From assembly GCF_008831285.2 (NCBI RefSeq), contig NC_045149.1:20599035-20663034 (forward strand): a stretch of 64,000 nt of DNA, read 5' to 3'. This document shows, in pieces, positions 1 through 26,927 of this stretch. Within the stretch, counting starts at the first letter, position 1; each line of letters begins with the position of its first letter. The position numbers were made by a program, and so were the translations under genes. The stretch is from Nymphaea colorata (taxonomy: Eukaryota; Streptophyta; Magnoliopsida; Nymphaeales; Nymphaeaceae). The notes under the pieces were generated by a model, which saw only the letters and a program-made list of their open reading frames with translations, made no database searches and was not told the DNA's origin.

Positions 1-751
1 ACTATGGTGGTATCAATGTGTCAGATTTCAATAATTGTTCATGGGGAGCCAACTGAAGAGAACTCCTACAAAGAGGTGGCAACAAAGATATCTTTTGCTG
101 ATAATGGTCAAGCTTACAAGATTCTGTTAAAAACTAAGTTCCTGGTGTTTTATGAAATTTTTCATTTGCAACTTGCAAGAGGACAAGAATAAAATTTATC
201 AGGGGTTCAGGTGTGCTTTAATGCCAGAATGACAAATTGTACTAGTTTTTATTTTTATTTTGTGTTAGTAACTTAGTACCATTGTCACATATATCGTGTA
301 CAGGTATTATGCGACAAGGAATTTCTCGGGTATAATACAACAAAGTTGCATATCTCGGGAATATCTCGAGAAAATCTTGGCAAATTTTTAAAAAATTTTA
401 AACATTTTATAAATCCTGAAAATTAATAAAAAATAAAAAATAATTAAAAATACAAAAAATGCTTATAATATGCTTTTTTTTCATGATTTTGTTTTCTGGC
501 GTTTTTCTAAAAGAGTTGTGTCTACTTGCCGTTTTATATGCTTGACTTATTTCTCGCATATGATATGCGTTTTGTTCGAATAATACACGTTGTCTCTGAC
601 AATGGTTAGTACTGATGCAATGTCTACAATTTTATTTTCTCTGAAATTCTTATTTTTGTTGCATATCTAGTATCTTTAAAATGGCCTTCTTATATTTTTT
701 TCTGTATCATTTTTTAGTGTTTTTTCATTGTTATTTTTTGTATGTGTTTAG
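1..751. other. intron of the malic enzyme gene (partial)
   Basis: No malic enzyme exon is recognisable before 752. The stretch ends in a T-rich tract and an AG acceptor at 750-751. It contains a short inverted-repeat transposon at 279-605. The small open frame at 4-192 resembles no known protein and shows no support as an exon. Confidence 0.7.
279..605. mobile_element. small inverted-repeat DNA transposon (MITE), copy 1
   Basis: The element begins CCATTGTCAC and ends GACAATGG, a terminal inverted repeat. The identical hexamer TTAGTA flanks it at 273-278 and 606-611, a likely target duplication. The interior is AT-rich with short CTCGGGAATAT-like motifs and has no coding capacity. Close copies lie at 54669-54930 and, in part, 44525-44625; a diverged one lies at 6737-7015. 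Superfamily is unclear: shifting the boundary by one base gives an 8-bp near-match flank (7 of 8), which would suggest hAT. Confidence 0.7.
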
Positions 752-16879
<16,128 letters not shown>

Positions 16880-18690
16880 TAGCGTTAATTAATTTCCTTG
16901 GCTTGGATCAGCCCTTCCCGGCGATTAACTCAATATGGCAGTGGAAGCAATTTATGAATTGCCAAATTAGACGCATCTTACTTGAAGAACTGTAGAATCC
17001 AAGAATGTGGCGCTGTCATTTTTCCACAATCTGTGAGTTTTGTAAGCTACTATTTCTTAATTATATATTAGGCCAATCACAAGATTTCAGCTATGGTTCT
17101 TCATCAGTCTGTTGGGTTAGGCAGCTGGACTGGTTGGAGTTCTGTGCAGTGCAGCATCCTGAGGGATCTTGTGTTGGAATGGCCATGCTTGGCTGTCTCT
17201 AGCCAAGCTCATGGAACATATTATGCTCCATGTGAATGTAACTGCATTACCTGTAGCTTTATTATGCAAGTCTCAAATTTGGCACATACTTTTGTGCATT
17301 TCTTAGTGTTTTGCTTTGTGTTTGAATTATCTGTGCTTTCTTTTAATGCTTTCCTTGATTCATAATAGTGAAATAGGTCACCAGTTATATGTTTTTCAGG
17401 TAAGAAGCAATCTTTTTTTCTTTTCTTTTTTTCATGGAAAAAAGTACAATGTTTCAACAAATGTTCATTTGCCCCAGGGTTTTAGGTGTATTGCGTCTTG
17501 GTCTGGTCTTTGGCATATCCATAGGCTCACGATGCATGTGATCTGATCCTCGCGCACCATCCTTCTGCAGCAGATGAGTCTGGCACTCTTAATGCAGCAA
17601 AGGGGGTGCCTTTTTTGCATCTGCAAAACCAAAGGAAAAGAGCTGCCTCTCAGATAGAATGTGAAGGAGGTCCTCTGTGGTGGTGTCTGTTTCAGTTTCT
17701 TTTCTTTAACGGCTCCTCGAAAGAAATTTCCCTCTGAGAAAAAAGTAGACCCGTTTATTAAATGCAAAAATTTCATTCTCCTTATGAAAATAAAACTGCC
17801 TTTCCATGAAGTAATAGTTCTATCGGTATCTCTTTCACGAAAAAGAGCCCTCTCATGGGTGAGGTGTTTAATAAACCACCTTAAAATTTCCTTCCCAAGT
17901 GAAGCAGGCCTAGTGGATTCGATGTCAATTTGTTGTTCTTCGGTGGAATGTTATATCGTAAATGAAGAACTAATCCTCATTCAAATAAAAAATTATAGTT
18001 AAGCTGTTGTTGATATTTTGGCTACTAACATAACCTATTAGACGGAGATGAGCAGTGGAGATGAACCTCTGCCGTGGCTTAGACGATTTATACTTACCGA
18101 ACCCGAAATATGCGGTAGGCAAAAGAGTGAGAAACTTTTCTATGTATGTCATTCCTATAGCGGACATCGCCACGAAACATGGGATGACACCATTTTACAA
18201 TTGATGCAACATCATAAAGCACCCCGGGTCCAGTGATCATGCTTGCATGTGATATCTGGAAGTTGCCTGTGTTTGTTGAAATGGCTCAGTTAGATTCGTG
18301 CCTTTCCTTTTTTAGATTCATGAAAGCAGCTTCAAACGATGGGTAGACATGCATGGTGGATAGTGGACATATTCAAGGAGACGCAATGTCAAGATTATAT
18401 CAGTGATGACAAGATCTTGACAACTAAAATATTTTTTTTATTCTCTTTATTAATGCTTAACAGCGAGCATTGATGAACAGAACGACACAGAAAGTTGTTT
18501 AAATTGTTGTAATCCGCACTAAAAAATGTGTATATATATTGATTGATTGAAGTTTTTTTAAAATATTATTTCTGGTGCGGCCTATGTCTCGTGTCATGTC
18601 TGGTAGCAGTCAGGCGAAGGGAGGAGCACCGCCTGTAAAGGAAGATCGAAAACATGCTGCAACTCGTCTCACATGTGAGCAACTTCTTGC
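16880..18690. other. 3' flank of the malic enzyme gene; no gene recognised
   Basis: Likely contains the 3' UTR just after the stop codon. Several open frames of 60-110 codons overlap on both strands (for example 17661-18002 plus and 17465-17776 minus), but none shows a known motif or splice support. I see no transposon boundary here. Confidence 0.5.
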
Positions 18691-19241
18691 TTACGCTTGG
18701 GATCTTGGATCGACCAAAGCTTGCTCACACCAATGAAAGACTGTGGGCATCCATTGCCATTGACAATTTAAGAACGATGAAGTTGTCGACGGCAAGCGGG
18801 CGTTGTAGACGACAGTAAACGGATCGCCAAGCTGAGAGGCCATGGCGATTGGACATACGAAGTGGCGAAAAAATGCGATCATCCCCATCATCGGATTCTA
18901 AACATGCGCTACGCACCATGACCAAATGCGGATAGAAGCCCAAATAAAGAAAACAGAGAAGGCACGAGCGATTATCTCCATCGTCGGATTCTGAACCTGC
19001 AGTACCCACCATGACCAAATGCCGCCAATCAGTTGAATGCCCAAATAAAGGAAACAGGGATGGCTGGAGAAGAGGATTGAAGTCCGTCGTTTCGACTGGC
19101 TTTTCGGCACCTAATTCGTCGGTCAGGCTGTTGGGATTTGAGAAGAATGTGAAGAAGCAGTAATAAAACTGCCAAACCAATGTTTGGAACTTTGAGTAGC
19201 TTCGCTGCAAGCGTCTCCGTGGCCAACTTGTCGCCAATCAA
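18691..19241 (-). other. unassigned open region with 93-bp internal tandem duplication
   Basis: The longest minus-strand frame (19237-18725, 170 codons) is accompanied by open frames in the other two minus frames, so coding is doubtful. It contains two tandem units (18875-18967 and 18968-19058) of period 93, a multiple of three. In this frame they repeat as HLVMV...ESDDGD twice. A neighbouring frame upstream reads KLIGDKLATETLAAKLLK with a leucine-rich stretch after it. No family recognised. It could be a relic of a gene or plain repeat DNA. Confidence 0.25.
18875..19058. repeat. 93-bp tandem duplication (two copies)
   Basis: Unit 1 starts GCGATCATCCCCATCATCGG and unit 2 starts GCGATTATCTCCATCGTCGG. 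Both continue with ACCATGACCAAATGC and GCCCAAATAAAG; the spacing between these two blocks differs by 8 bases. Confidence 0.85.
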
Positions 19242-20296
19242 CTTCGGGCTCCTTCTCAGAGCTGCCGGAAGTTGCTTGGCCGTCCGTGCTTCATATCCAT
19301 AGAATTATCAGAAGAGTTATGTACCCATCCTCCGGTTGGTTGTTTTCTCCTTTAAAAATTTAAAACAAATTTGGATGAAAATTACTCAATAACGTATTGA
19401 CAAAGAACGGCCTACTTATTTCGATGATTACATATAGTCGTTTAAGTTTACGAAATAACTCACAATCACAAGCATCGCAAAGACATCAAAATGTAAGTAG
19501 AATTATTTTGTTCCTTGCAAAGGCAGAGTCTCCTTATGCATTAAAGGTTTTGACAGAAAACACTCTATTTTTGTAGGCAGTCTCTCTAGCAGATTTTGGT
19601 TTTCCTTTTTGGGTGAGCATGAAGACCCACCGCCCAGTTGAAGGCTGAATCTCTCGCTCAATCTCTAATACAATTTTCTTTTAAATGTTATTTAGAGAGA
19701 GAAAGAGGTGAAGTGATGGAAAGATCAATTGGAAAAATGTGGTCAGAGATGTTTTTTGAAGAAATCCTTTTTCTAATTAGGGGTAAAATGGCTTTTTTTT
19801 GTTCATTTGTACCATTTTCGTTCTAGTGTTCGTCAATTATGTATGAGTAGTTATTTGTAAATGTCCAAAACTTTAGCAAAGCAGTTTGCATTAAAATATT
19901 AGGTTACATGTAAATTCCTCAACAATTTAATGAGTGGGTAGTTGACAGTGCTTCCAGTATCATATCATAACAAATAATCTTCCTCGATGGGTTGTCAAGT
20001 TTGTGGAGCCCCTACAACTGCCGGCTCTCATCAGCTCAAGGAGAGGTCAGGCTGTATCTGACATCATGAGTCTAATATCTATATTTATCTAATTAATTCA
20101 TAGCCACATCCATGACTACGAGGACACTTTTCCATGTTATGCTGTTAACATGGAAAGATATATTGGAATGTTTTATTAGAAGGACATTTGATTTTTGCCC
20201 TTATAAGGGTCTTCCCTTCAGCTAACAAGGGGCATTTTGGTCATTTTCAGCTCATAACACGTGGCTTTTGCTGTGACTACGCATGCATGCCATGTT

Positions 20297-20299
<3 letters not shown>

Positions 20300-20331
<32 letters not shown>
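20300..20331. repeat. (CT)n microsatellite
   Basis: Uninterrupted CT dinucleotides over about 30 bases. Confidence 0.9.
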
Positions 20332-20333
<2 letters not shown>

Positions 20334-21688
20334 CGTTTTAATTTCGCCGCCTCTTGCAATGGAAGGCTTTGAAGTTATATGTGTAGAGCTTTCTTTATCT
20401 TCAACCCATTGATCATAGAAAACAATGCCCATTGATCATAGAAAACAATGCAATTGACACGAGAAGCGAGTGATATTCCACATGCCGTTTCATAAACATT
20501 CTCTAACAGGAGCCATATATTCTGACTTAGAAATCTCGGAAGAATAACCTCAAGTACTGATGTTACTGTAAACCTTATTCCATGGGCCGTTTGCCATCGA
20601 AACAGTAACAATTCAGCAATACATGCCCAATAGAGGTTGCCAAACCCGTGTTTATTCGACCCTGCAATACCATGTGCTTTGGTGCGCTTAAAAACATGGG
20701 CCATCTGTGATTGGAGCACCACCATGGATTCTTGCTCCCAATCCTCCAATTATACCCATATTAAAGTATAGCTTGTAGTTAGTGCCCCATAGAGACGAAT
20801 GAAAAACAAAAAGAAGGGCAACTATAATATCCACTCTTGGTATATAAACGTATGAATGGCAATTGAATCTAGCGAATATCCCATTCCCTGCCAGCCTCAA
20901 TCAGATCAATCAGTTGCTGCTAGGTGACAGAACCAGGCCTCACTTCATAATTTGCATCTTGGTTAAGTAACAATTCTGTGTGTGTGTTTTTCTCTCTTAT
21001 GGAGCTCCTCTCTCTCTTTCTTTGTCTTTCTCTAAGTTTCAAATAGCAGCAAATATATAGCAGAACTACTTAACCCCACCCGACATAGACCTACTGAATA
21101 AGATATGGACAGCAATGTTCCTCTAAGAAGAACCACAACAAGTTAATGAACGTAGTAAGAAGATTGTTGCATGTGAGCTTACCTCTGTTAACTCTGTAAC
21201 TCCAATGATCCTTTTGAATGGTTTACTTTGCCTTCTTCCACGCAAGATATGATGCACCACCCGGTTTGAAGAAACAATTGGGCGACAGAAACACAGATAA
21301 TCGCATGAACAGAAAAGTAAAGGTACGGGATTCTATCACAGGAAGCTTACTGTCTAAGCTGTTTTCTGATGACTCAATTGGTCTAATGGACGGAGAATCG
21401 GCTCCCACCTCAACCCACTGGGTTGACTCGTTTTACTTCATGATTTAATATTTTATTGCTTTTTATAGTCGATACATGTTAAAATATAAGTTCCCTTTCT
21501 TGCAGTTTGTTAAAACAATCAAGCAATATTAACAAAATTGATTGAGTTTTCTTAATGTTTTTGCATTTGACATGCTAAATTGCGACCCTTCATGGAAAAT
21601 GAGCTTAGTTGTTACTTCACTTTATATTAGTTTGATTTTTTTTTATAATTATATAAGTGAATTTACAAACTTTTTATGTTTAAAAGAC

Positions 21689-21692
21689 AGGT

Positions 21693-21734
<42 letters not shown>

Positions 21735-21740
21735 TATAGT
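21689..21740. repeat. (TA)n microsatellite
   Basis: TA repeats with one TATG interruption. Confidence 0.9.
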
Positions 21741-22330
21741 TAACATAACCAGTCACCAAGTCCACGAAGGACCGTAGTTCATATTGTTCCGGACAATGGC
21801 GTATCCTCGAAATTAAGGCGGCAGCTTGGGATGGACTTCAAAGAAGGGACGTTACTGCACAAATTTCATGAAGCAAACAATCCCCAAGATTTTAAGATAA
21901 GACCACCCACATAAATTGTTTTGGTCCTCCATCTTTTGAAAGGACATTATTTTTTTTTTTTCAAAATTGAAGATAATATGGTAACTCCATCTATTACCAG
22001 CGTGGATGTTTTTGGATGACAAAATATTTAAAAACCATTATTAAAAATGCCATGTAACCAACAATGGATTATGATGATTTCAACTATGATTTATGGTGCA
22101 TTTGGCTATGATTTTTAAATATTTAACTATCCAGCAACATCAAGCAGCTGACATTGCTACAACTTGTACAAGGTTTTGTCAATAATAAGTGTTTCATAAA
22201 CAGACTGAATTGGCATTCAATAGTGCCATATGTTATTGTTTAAATATTAATGTAAATTAACATTTTATTTATTTTAATTTATATTTTCATTTTCACAAAG
22301 ATTTTTTTTTTCATTACCAATGCGGCTGAG

Positions 22331-22794
22331 TTGGCTGCATTGCTTGGCCGGTTTCGACTTCAAATTAAGAAACAGCGTTGTTCATCATCTCCAAAACCCA
22401 TGCTGCATCTAATTCATTACCGCAGTCTAGTAGAGCTTTCTCTAACTCCAAATTGCCAGGTATCGTCTCTTGAAGGGCCAAGAAGAAATATCCAGGAAAG
22501 CTTCTCGATCCTTCAAATCACTAGTTCTGCTCTCACTTCCGAAGGCTAGTTAGAAACCTGCAAATTTTTTGGGTCTTTTTCTTTCTTTTGTTCTTGAAGG
22601 TGCCATCGAGAAGTTTCTGGGAGGACGAACATAATCTGAAGGGGCATATAAATGATGATGAGGTTGACGATGACGATGGTGATCGTGATGATGATGGTAG
22701 TAATCAGATTGATGTGCTCCCCATGAAAATTCGGGAGCCTGTGCTCAGCTATTTGTTTAAAACCACAGAGCACGAAAGGGACTCTTACCATTGA
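22331..22794 (+). other. possible 5' exons of the degraded VAN3-binding-like copy, unassigned
   Basis: Two adjacent open segments, 22331-22549 and 22588-22794, lie upstream of the recognisable pseudogene exons. The second starts after an AG acceptor-like site and has an acidic run (DDEVDDDDGDRDDDG). It loosely recalls the acidic exon of the intact copy at 33164-33334, but there is no alignment I trust. They may be relic 5' exons or unrelated. Confidence 0.25.
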
Positions 22795-23262
22795 CCTGTT
22801 CGTTTCTAGTTTCTTACTCTGTTAATCATAATCACCAGTAGATCCTCTGGCCTCTCACGGTGCACAGTCCGATGCAATGCATCTGTGATTAGATAGAGCA
22901 CAATGCCTAGAGGATTTATTTTTGAAGTTGTCCGCAAACTGTTGATGACAGTAATAAAAAAAGTTAATGATGGAATAATAGATTCTTTTGCAAGCGAAGA
23001 AGGAAATAATTAAAAAATAATAAATTGTTTTACACATGGAATAAACAAAAAAGTGTTGCATTATTATTTCTTCAACCACATATTAATAGAGGGCAGATTC
23101 TTTTTAATATCTCAGGAGAATATGACAACGTTTTGTTTCTTGGCAATATCGCCAAAGCATTTTAACGATGCCACATTTTCTTCAACGCGTTGAAAGCTGA
23201 CACTGTCATGATCTTTTCAAAAAATCAGAAATATTATCCTTGAATATATATATATATATATA

Positions 23263-23561
23263 TATATAATTTTTAATTGCTTGAATTCTCAACATCTTTT
23301 CAGGAAGAACAAACTTTTCGTTTAATACGAAGAAAAACCTTCATAACAACGTTAATATTTGTGACAATGATCTATCTTACTTATATATATATTATGCTTT
23401 TAATGTGAAAAAAATAGAAGGCCTAAGTAATATATATATATAAGTAAGATAGATCATTGTCACAAATATTAACGTTGCTATGAATGTTTTTCTTCGTATT
23501 AAACGAAAAGTTTGTTCTTCCTGAAAAGATGTTGAGAATTCAAGCAATTAAAAATTATATA
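23263..23561. repeat. long near-perfect inverted repeat (about 132-bp arms, 33-bp loop)
   Basis: The left arm 23263-23394 and right arm 23428-23561 are reverse complements with two visible substitutions (CCTTCATAACAAC against CATTCATAGCAAC) and about two bases of length difference in the TA run. The loop at 23395-23427 is purine-rich. Flanks are TA-rich. Transcription through it would give a very stable hairpin. It could be a fold-back MITE or a young inverted duplication of the kind that feeds small-RNA production. Confidence 0.85.
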
Positions 23562-23751
23562 AAATAGTACAAAATTTATGAAAATGTGATCTTCCTACCA
23601 TATAATTTTGTTAAACAAATTACACTCTTCAAAATATAGAACAGTTATAAAATATTAAAAATTTTGAAGTATGTCAAACGGAAAACTAAAATCACCATTA
23701 ATTCTGCGGAGCTCCAGAGGCGTATCATCTGCGTATGAACTACTTGTGCAG

Positions 23752-25588
23752 GTGATCAGTCACTATGTAAAGGCATGGCTAAGAGGAACTCCCATAACGG
23801 ACTTGGCCAAGGCGTTCAAGCAGAAGAAAAGAGATATGCAGAGAGCACGAAGAGCCCAAGTTCACGCTTCTCTGTCGGTGGCAGCCGGGGCTACCGCCAT
23901 GGCATCCATGTTATAGCCACGGCAGAAGTAATGTTGCTGCCTGGGATCCAGCCCTGGCTGCTGCAGCCTCGCTTGTGGCTGCAGCCTGTGCGGAGGCTGC
24001 CGAATCTACAGGCGCTAATCGAGTGCTCGTGGCATGTAAGTGACTGCAGAGGATTCAAATATCCCAAAGTTCAATTGGCCACAAATCTTTCACAGTTAAC
24101 AAAGATAACCTTTCATCAATTAGGCCTTAGGTTAGCTAATTTGCTTAAAACTGGATTGATAAAATAAGATGGATTAAAGTAATGTCAGTTTGAACAAACA
24201 TTTCATGTTCATCGGTTTATGTTGATCCCTTTAATTATTTCAACTAATATTAACATACGGTTAACTATGTATTCAAAAGAGGAACCTTTTTCTATTAATA
24301 TCTAAGTTAGATCATGCGCATCTTTTTTAATATAGTGCCAGAAATTACTCCAGAAAACTCTGAGTGTACTCACAAGGATGAGCGTATGCTTCAGGTTAAA
24401 TTTTTTAAAGGGCCAAAATAATAAATATTTACTAATTCAAAAGTGGACTTAATAAAAATGAATTCATAAACCTTCTTAATTAACTGAAAAATAAACTTAC
24501 GCATATTTTTCACAACATCAAAACAATTAAACGCTTCTTTGTAATTATTGCTAGTATCTTAGAAATGGGATCTATCCACAGAATGAGCTGTGTCCTAAAG
24601 AAGAGATCTACCGCAATGAGTTCATCCTTGTCAGAATGAAGTTTCAATTTAATTCCAGTTCTTTAATCGGGATCCGTGTTTTCTTCTTCTTCATGGTTAT
24701 AACTGGAATCGAAGTCTGTTGATTTAAATGCCAAATGCAGAGCTTCAGTTAGACCATAAGATAGGAAGTTCAATTGAAAAGGGAAGAACCAAGATAGCTG
24801 GTCCAATCAAATGGCATAGTTCCATTGAATCTTGCGCCTGGCATCAAGTCTTGACCAAAAAATATCTGTTACACAAGTTTGTTGCTTGGCTAGTTTTCTG
24901 GTTTAAATGTTTGTCTCTGTAACCCTGCCATCATCTGCCATTTCTTTGGATTTTTTTCAGATCTGAGCGGCATCGACCGCAGAGTCCACTTAGGAAAGAA
25001 AAGAAGCCGAAATCATCTGACCCAACATCAACAGCCACAGCCACCACCGTCTAATAAAAAGAACCTGCAGGAATCCGCCATGGACCAGACAGAGCTTAGC
25101 AGAGGAACTGACCTTTCTGTACGCTTTGATGCCGGTAAGTGATGCAGTTCTCTAACTACTTTAATAATAGGAGTATCACCATTATGAGAAGGCTGCTATG
25201 CAGCCTGTTGGTAAAGCATGGCGATGTTCAATTGACCCACTAAATTGTGCCCAAATAGCAGTAGGGCCTGTACAGACGCAGCTCGATTCAAGCATATAGA
25301 AAGTATCGAGCTTGACAAACGGGACGACCTTCTTTCTCATGAGCTAAAGCTCTTGTGTAGCATTAGCAATCCTCCGAATTCGGCAAACTCAACTTATATA
25401 CCATGCCTCGAAAGTAGTAGGCTCTGTAGGACAAGACTGGCTACCAGACGAGCAGTCAATATCTTGAATTCCGTGGGCACTGCCTTTTTGTGAAATCGGA
25501 GCAAGGTTGCCTCGGCTGGGGTCAGGAAGATCCACCAAGGGATTTTGCCGCTGCTCCCAAGTGGATCTAGGTACGGTTTTCCTTGGAC

Positions 25589-25620
<32 letters not shown>

Positions 25621-26927
25621 TATTACTGTTAGAGTTACCTATGCCTGGTTGCATAAGAAAAATTTGTGCCCGCTACAGGATTTCCGGAGGTGAACATGAA
25701 CATGAATCATAATTTGATAGATGGGTAGAGGTTTATGTGACAAGAGAGTACTACTAAGTAGTGCCATGAAATTTTTGAAGTCGTCAAACGCTGGTAAGGG
25801 GTGAATACCCCCCTTCAACCCTAACTAGTTCTCTCTCCGAAATGCCTTGAGGCACTGTGATTGAACAAACATCTAGAAGCAAGCACGATTTTGGTGTAGG
25901 ATGAATCCATAAATTTCCTTCCATCTCTATCTGGTTGGTTGGAATGAGCGTTTCATGAGTAGCTACTAGCACAATTGCAGCACGAACTGAGTACAGAATC
26001 TGCCAAATCACTTAGTTAAAATGCTCTTATAGCATAGCCAATGACCTCAGTGATCGACGGTCATCCTACATAAACTAACAATCATATGAACAGCATCTCG
26101 ATTATGGCCTCACTGTATGCTTAGGGAATCATCAGATAACAGCAGTGGAATGTGAGAGCATTCTAACTGCTACTATGATTCAGCATATATATCACTAGAT
26201 CCTGGGTTATAGTTCTCGCAGTAGATAGCTAATTCTGATTAGAATCCAAATGCAGTCAACTTTACATATACTGCATCAAATTCTCACAAAGTGGCAGTGG
26301 ACCAACGTCAAGCCAAAGATATATTCACTTCGCTTTTTTTTTGTTCTTCCCTTGACACTGACATGCTTTTCTTGGATGGATAGGGAAAAATTCACAGCTG
26401 AGAAATGTGAGTGTCTGCGTGAATCACAACCAACTAGTTGTCATAAGATTGACGAAAAAACGGTTTGGATTCTTCACAACATCAAAAGAATGTAATTTCT
26501 CCCCTCTTCCTGCACTCTATGTTTAGCGTTGCTTGCTAAAACCTATTCTCCAACTCAATATTTACATTCTTGGTACACTCGACCAATAATTTTGGGACTG
26601 ATTGTGCCATAGTTCAGCTGTTAATTTTCTGTTGACATGATCTTCTCTGTTGTTTGATAATTGAACAGATGAAGTAGTGGATCCCCCTATCAAAGAGGAG
26701 GAGGAACGCTTGTACTTGAGGTGAAGACTAAGTTTGGTGGCACTGCCAGCATTCTTTTCAGGGATAAGAAACAAAGGGACATTTGGGAATCTACAATAGT
26801 AATCTCCTTAATAACCAAAAAATGTGATCAGAATAGTGTGCCAGTCACATGGTTTCCTTTGCTGAATTTCGAAACCTTTGTTTGGATATCACATGCGCAC
26901 AATCGTCAAAAAATGCTCTCTGACTGA
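23752..26927 (+). pseudogene. VAN3-binding-protein-like gene (DUF828 + PH-like), degraded tandem copy
   Basis: Recognisable exons: 23752-24035, 24961-25134, 26384-26491 and 26669 onward. They use the same exon phases as the intact copy at 32716-36181, and the 26384-26491 exon has the identical length of 108 nt. The first shows the family's KQKKRDMQRARRAQVHASL and, in another frame, WDPALAAAASLVAAACAEAA. Between these the frame slips by one extra base near 23900-23945, and TAG/TAA codons appear in the original frame. The last exon runs into TGA at 26722-26724, one base short of a frame that continues VKTKFGGTASILFRDKKQ, the last PH strands. Other exons are open. Clear N-terminal exons are missing; the long hairpin lies where they might have been. 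Two separate frameshifts make loss of function likely. Confidence 0.75.
25592..25622. repeat. (GT)n(GA)n microsatellite
   Basis: About 14 bases of GT followed by about 16 of GA, in an intron of the degraded VAN3-binding-like copy. Confidence 0.9.

Larger units (their letters stand above)
19242..22320. other. intergenic; no gene recognised
   Basis: AT-rich DNA with a (CT)n tract at about 20300-20331, a perfect 23-bp tandem duplication (GCCCATTGATCATAGAAAAC...) at about 20404-20450, and a (TA)n tract near 21689-21740. An open frame at 21218-21448 (plus) contains a hydrophilic stretch (KKQLGDRNTDNRMNRKVKV) and might be an exon, but nothing joins to it. A minus frame at 20749-20375 (124 codons) resembles nothing known. 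Confidence 0.5.

Noticed and set aside
23775-24167. 130-codon plus-strand frame as an independent gene
   Set aside because: It is a shadow frame over the core exon of the degraded VAN3-binding-like copy; neither it nor the original frame carries the whole domain.
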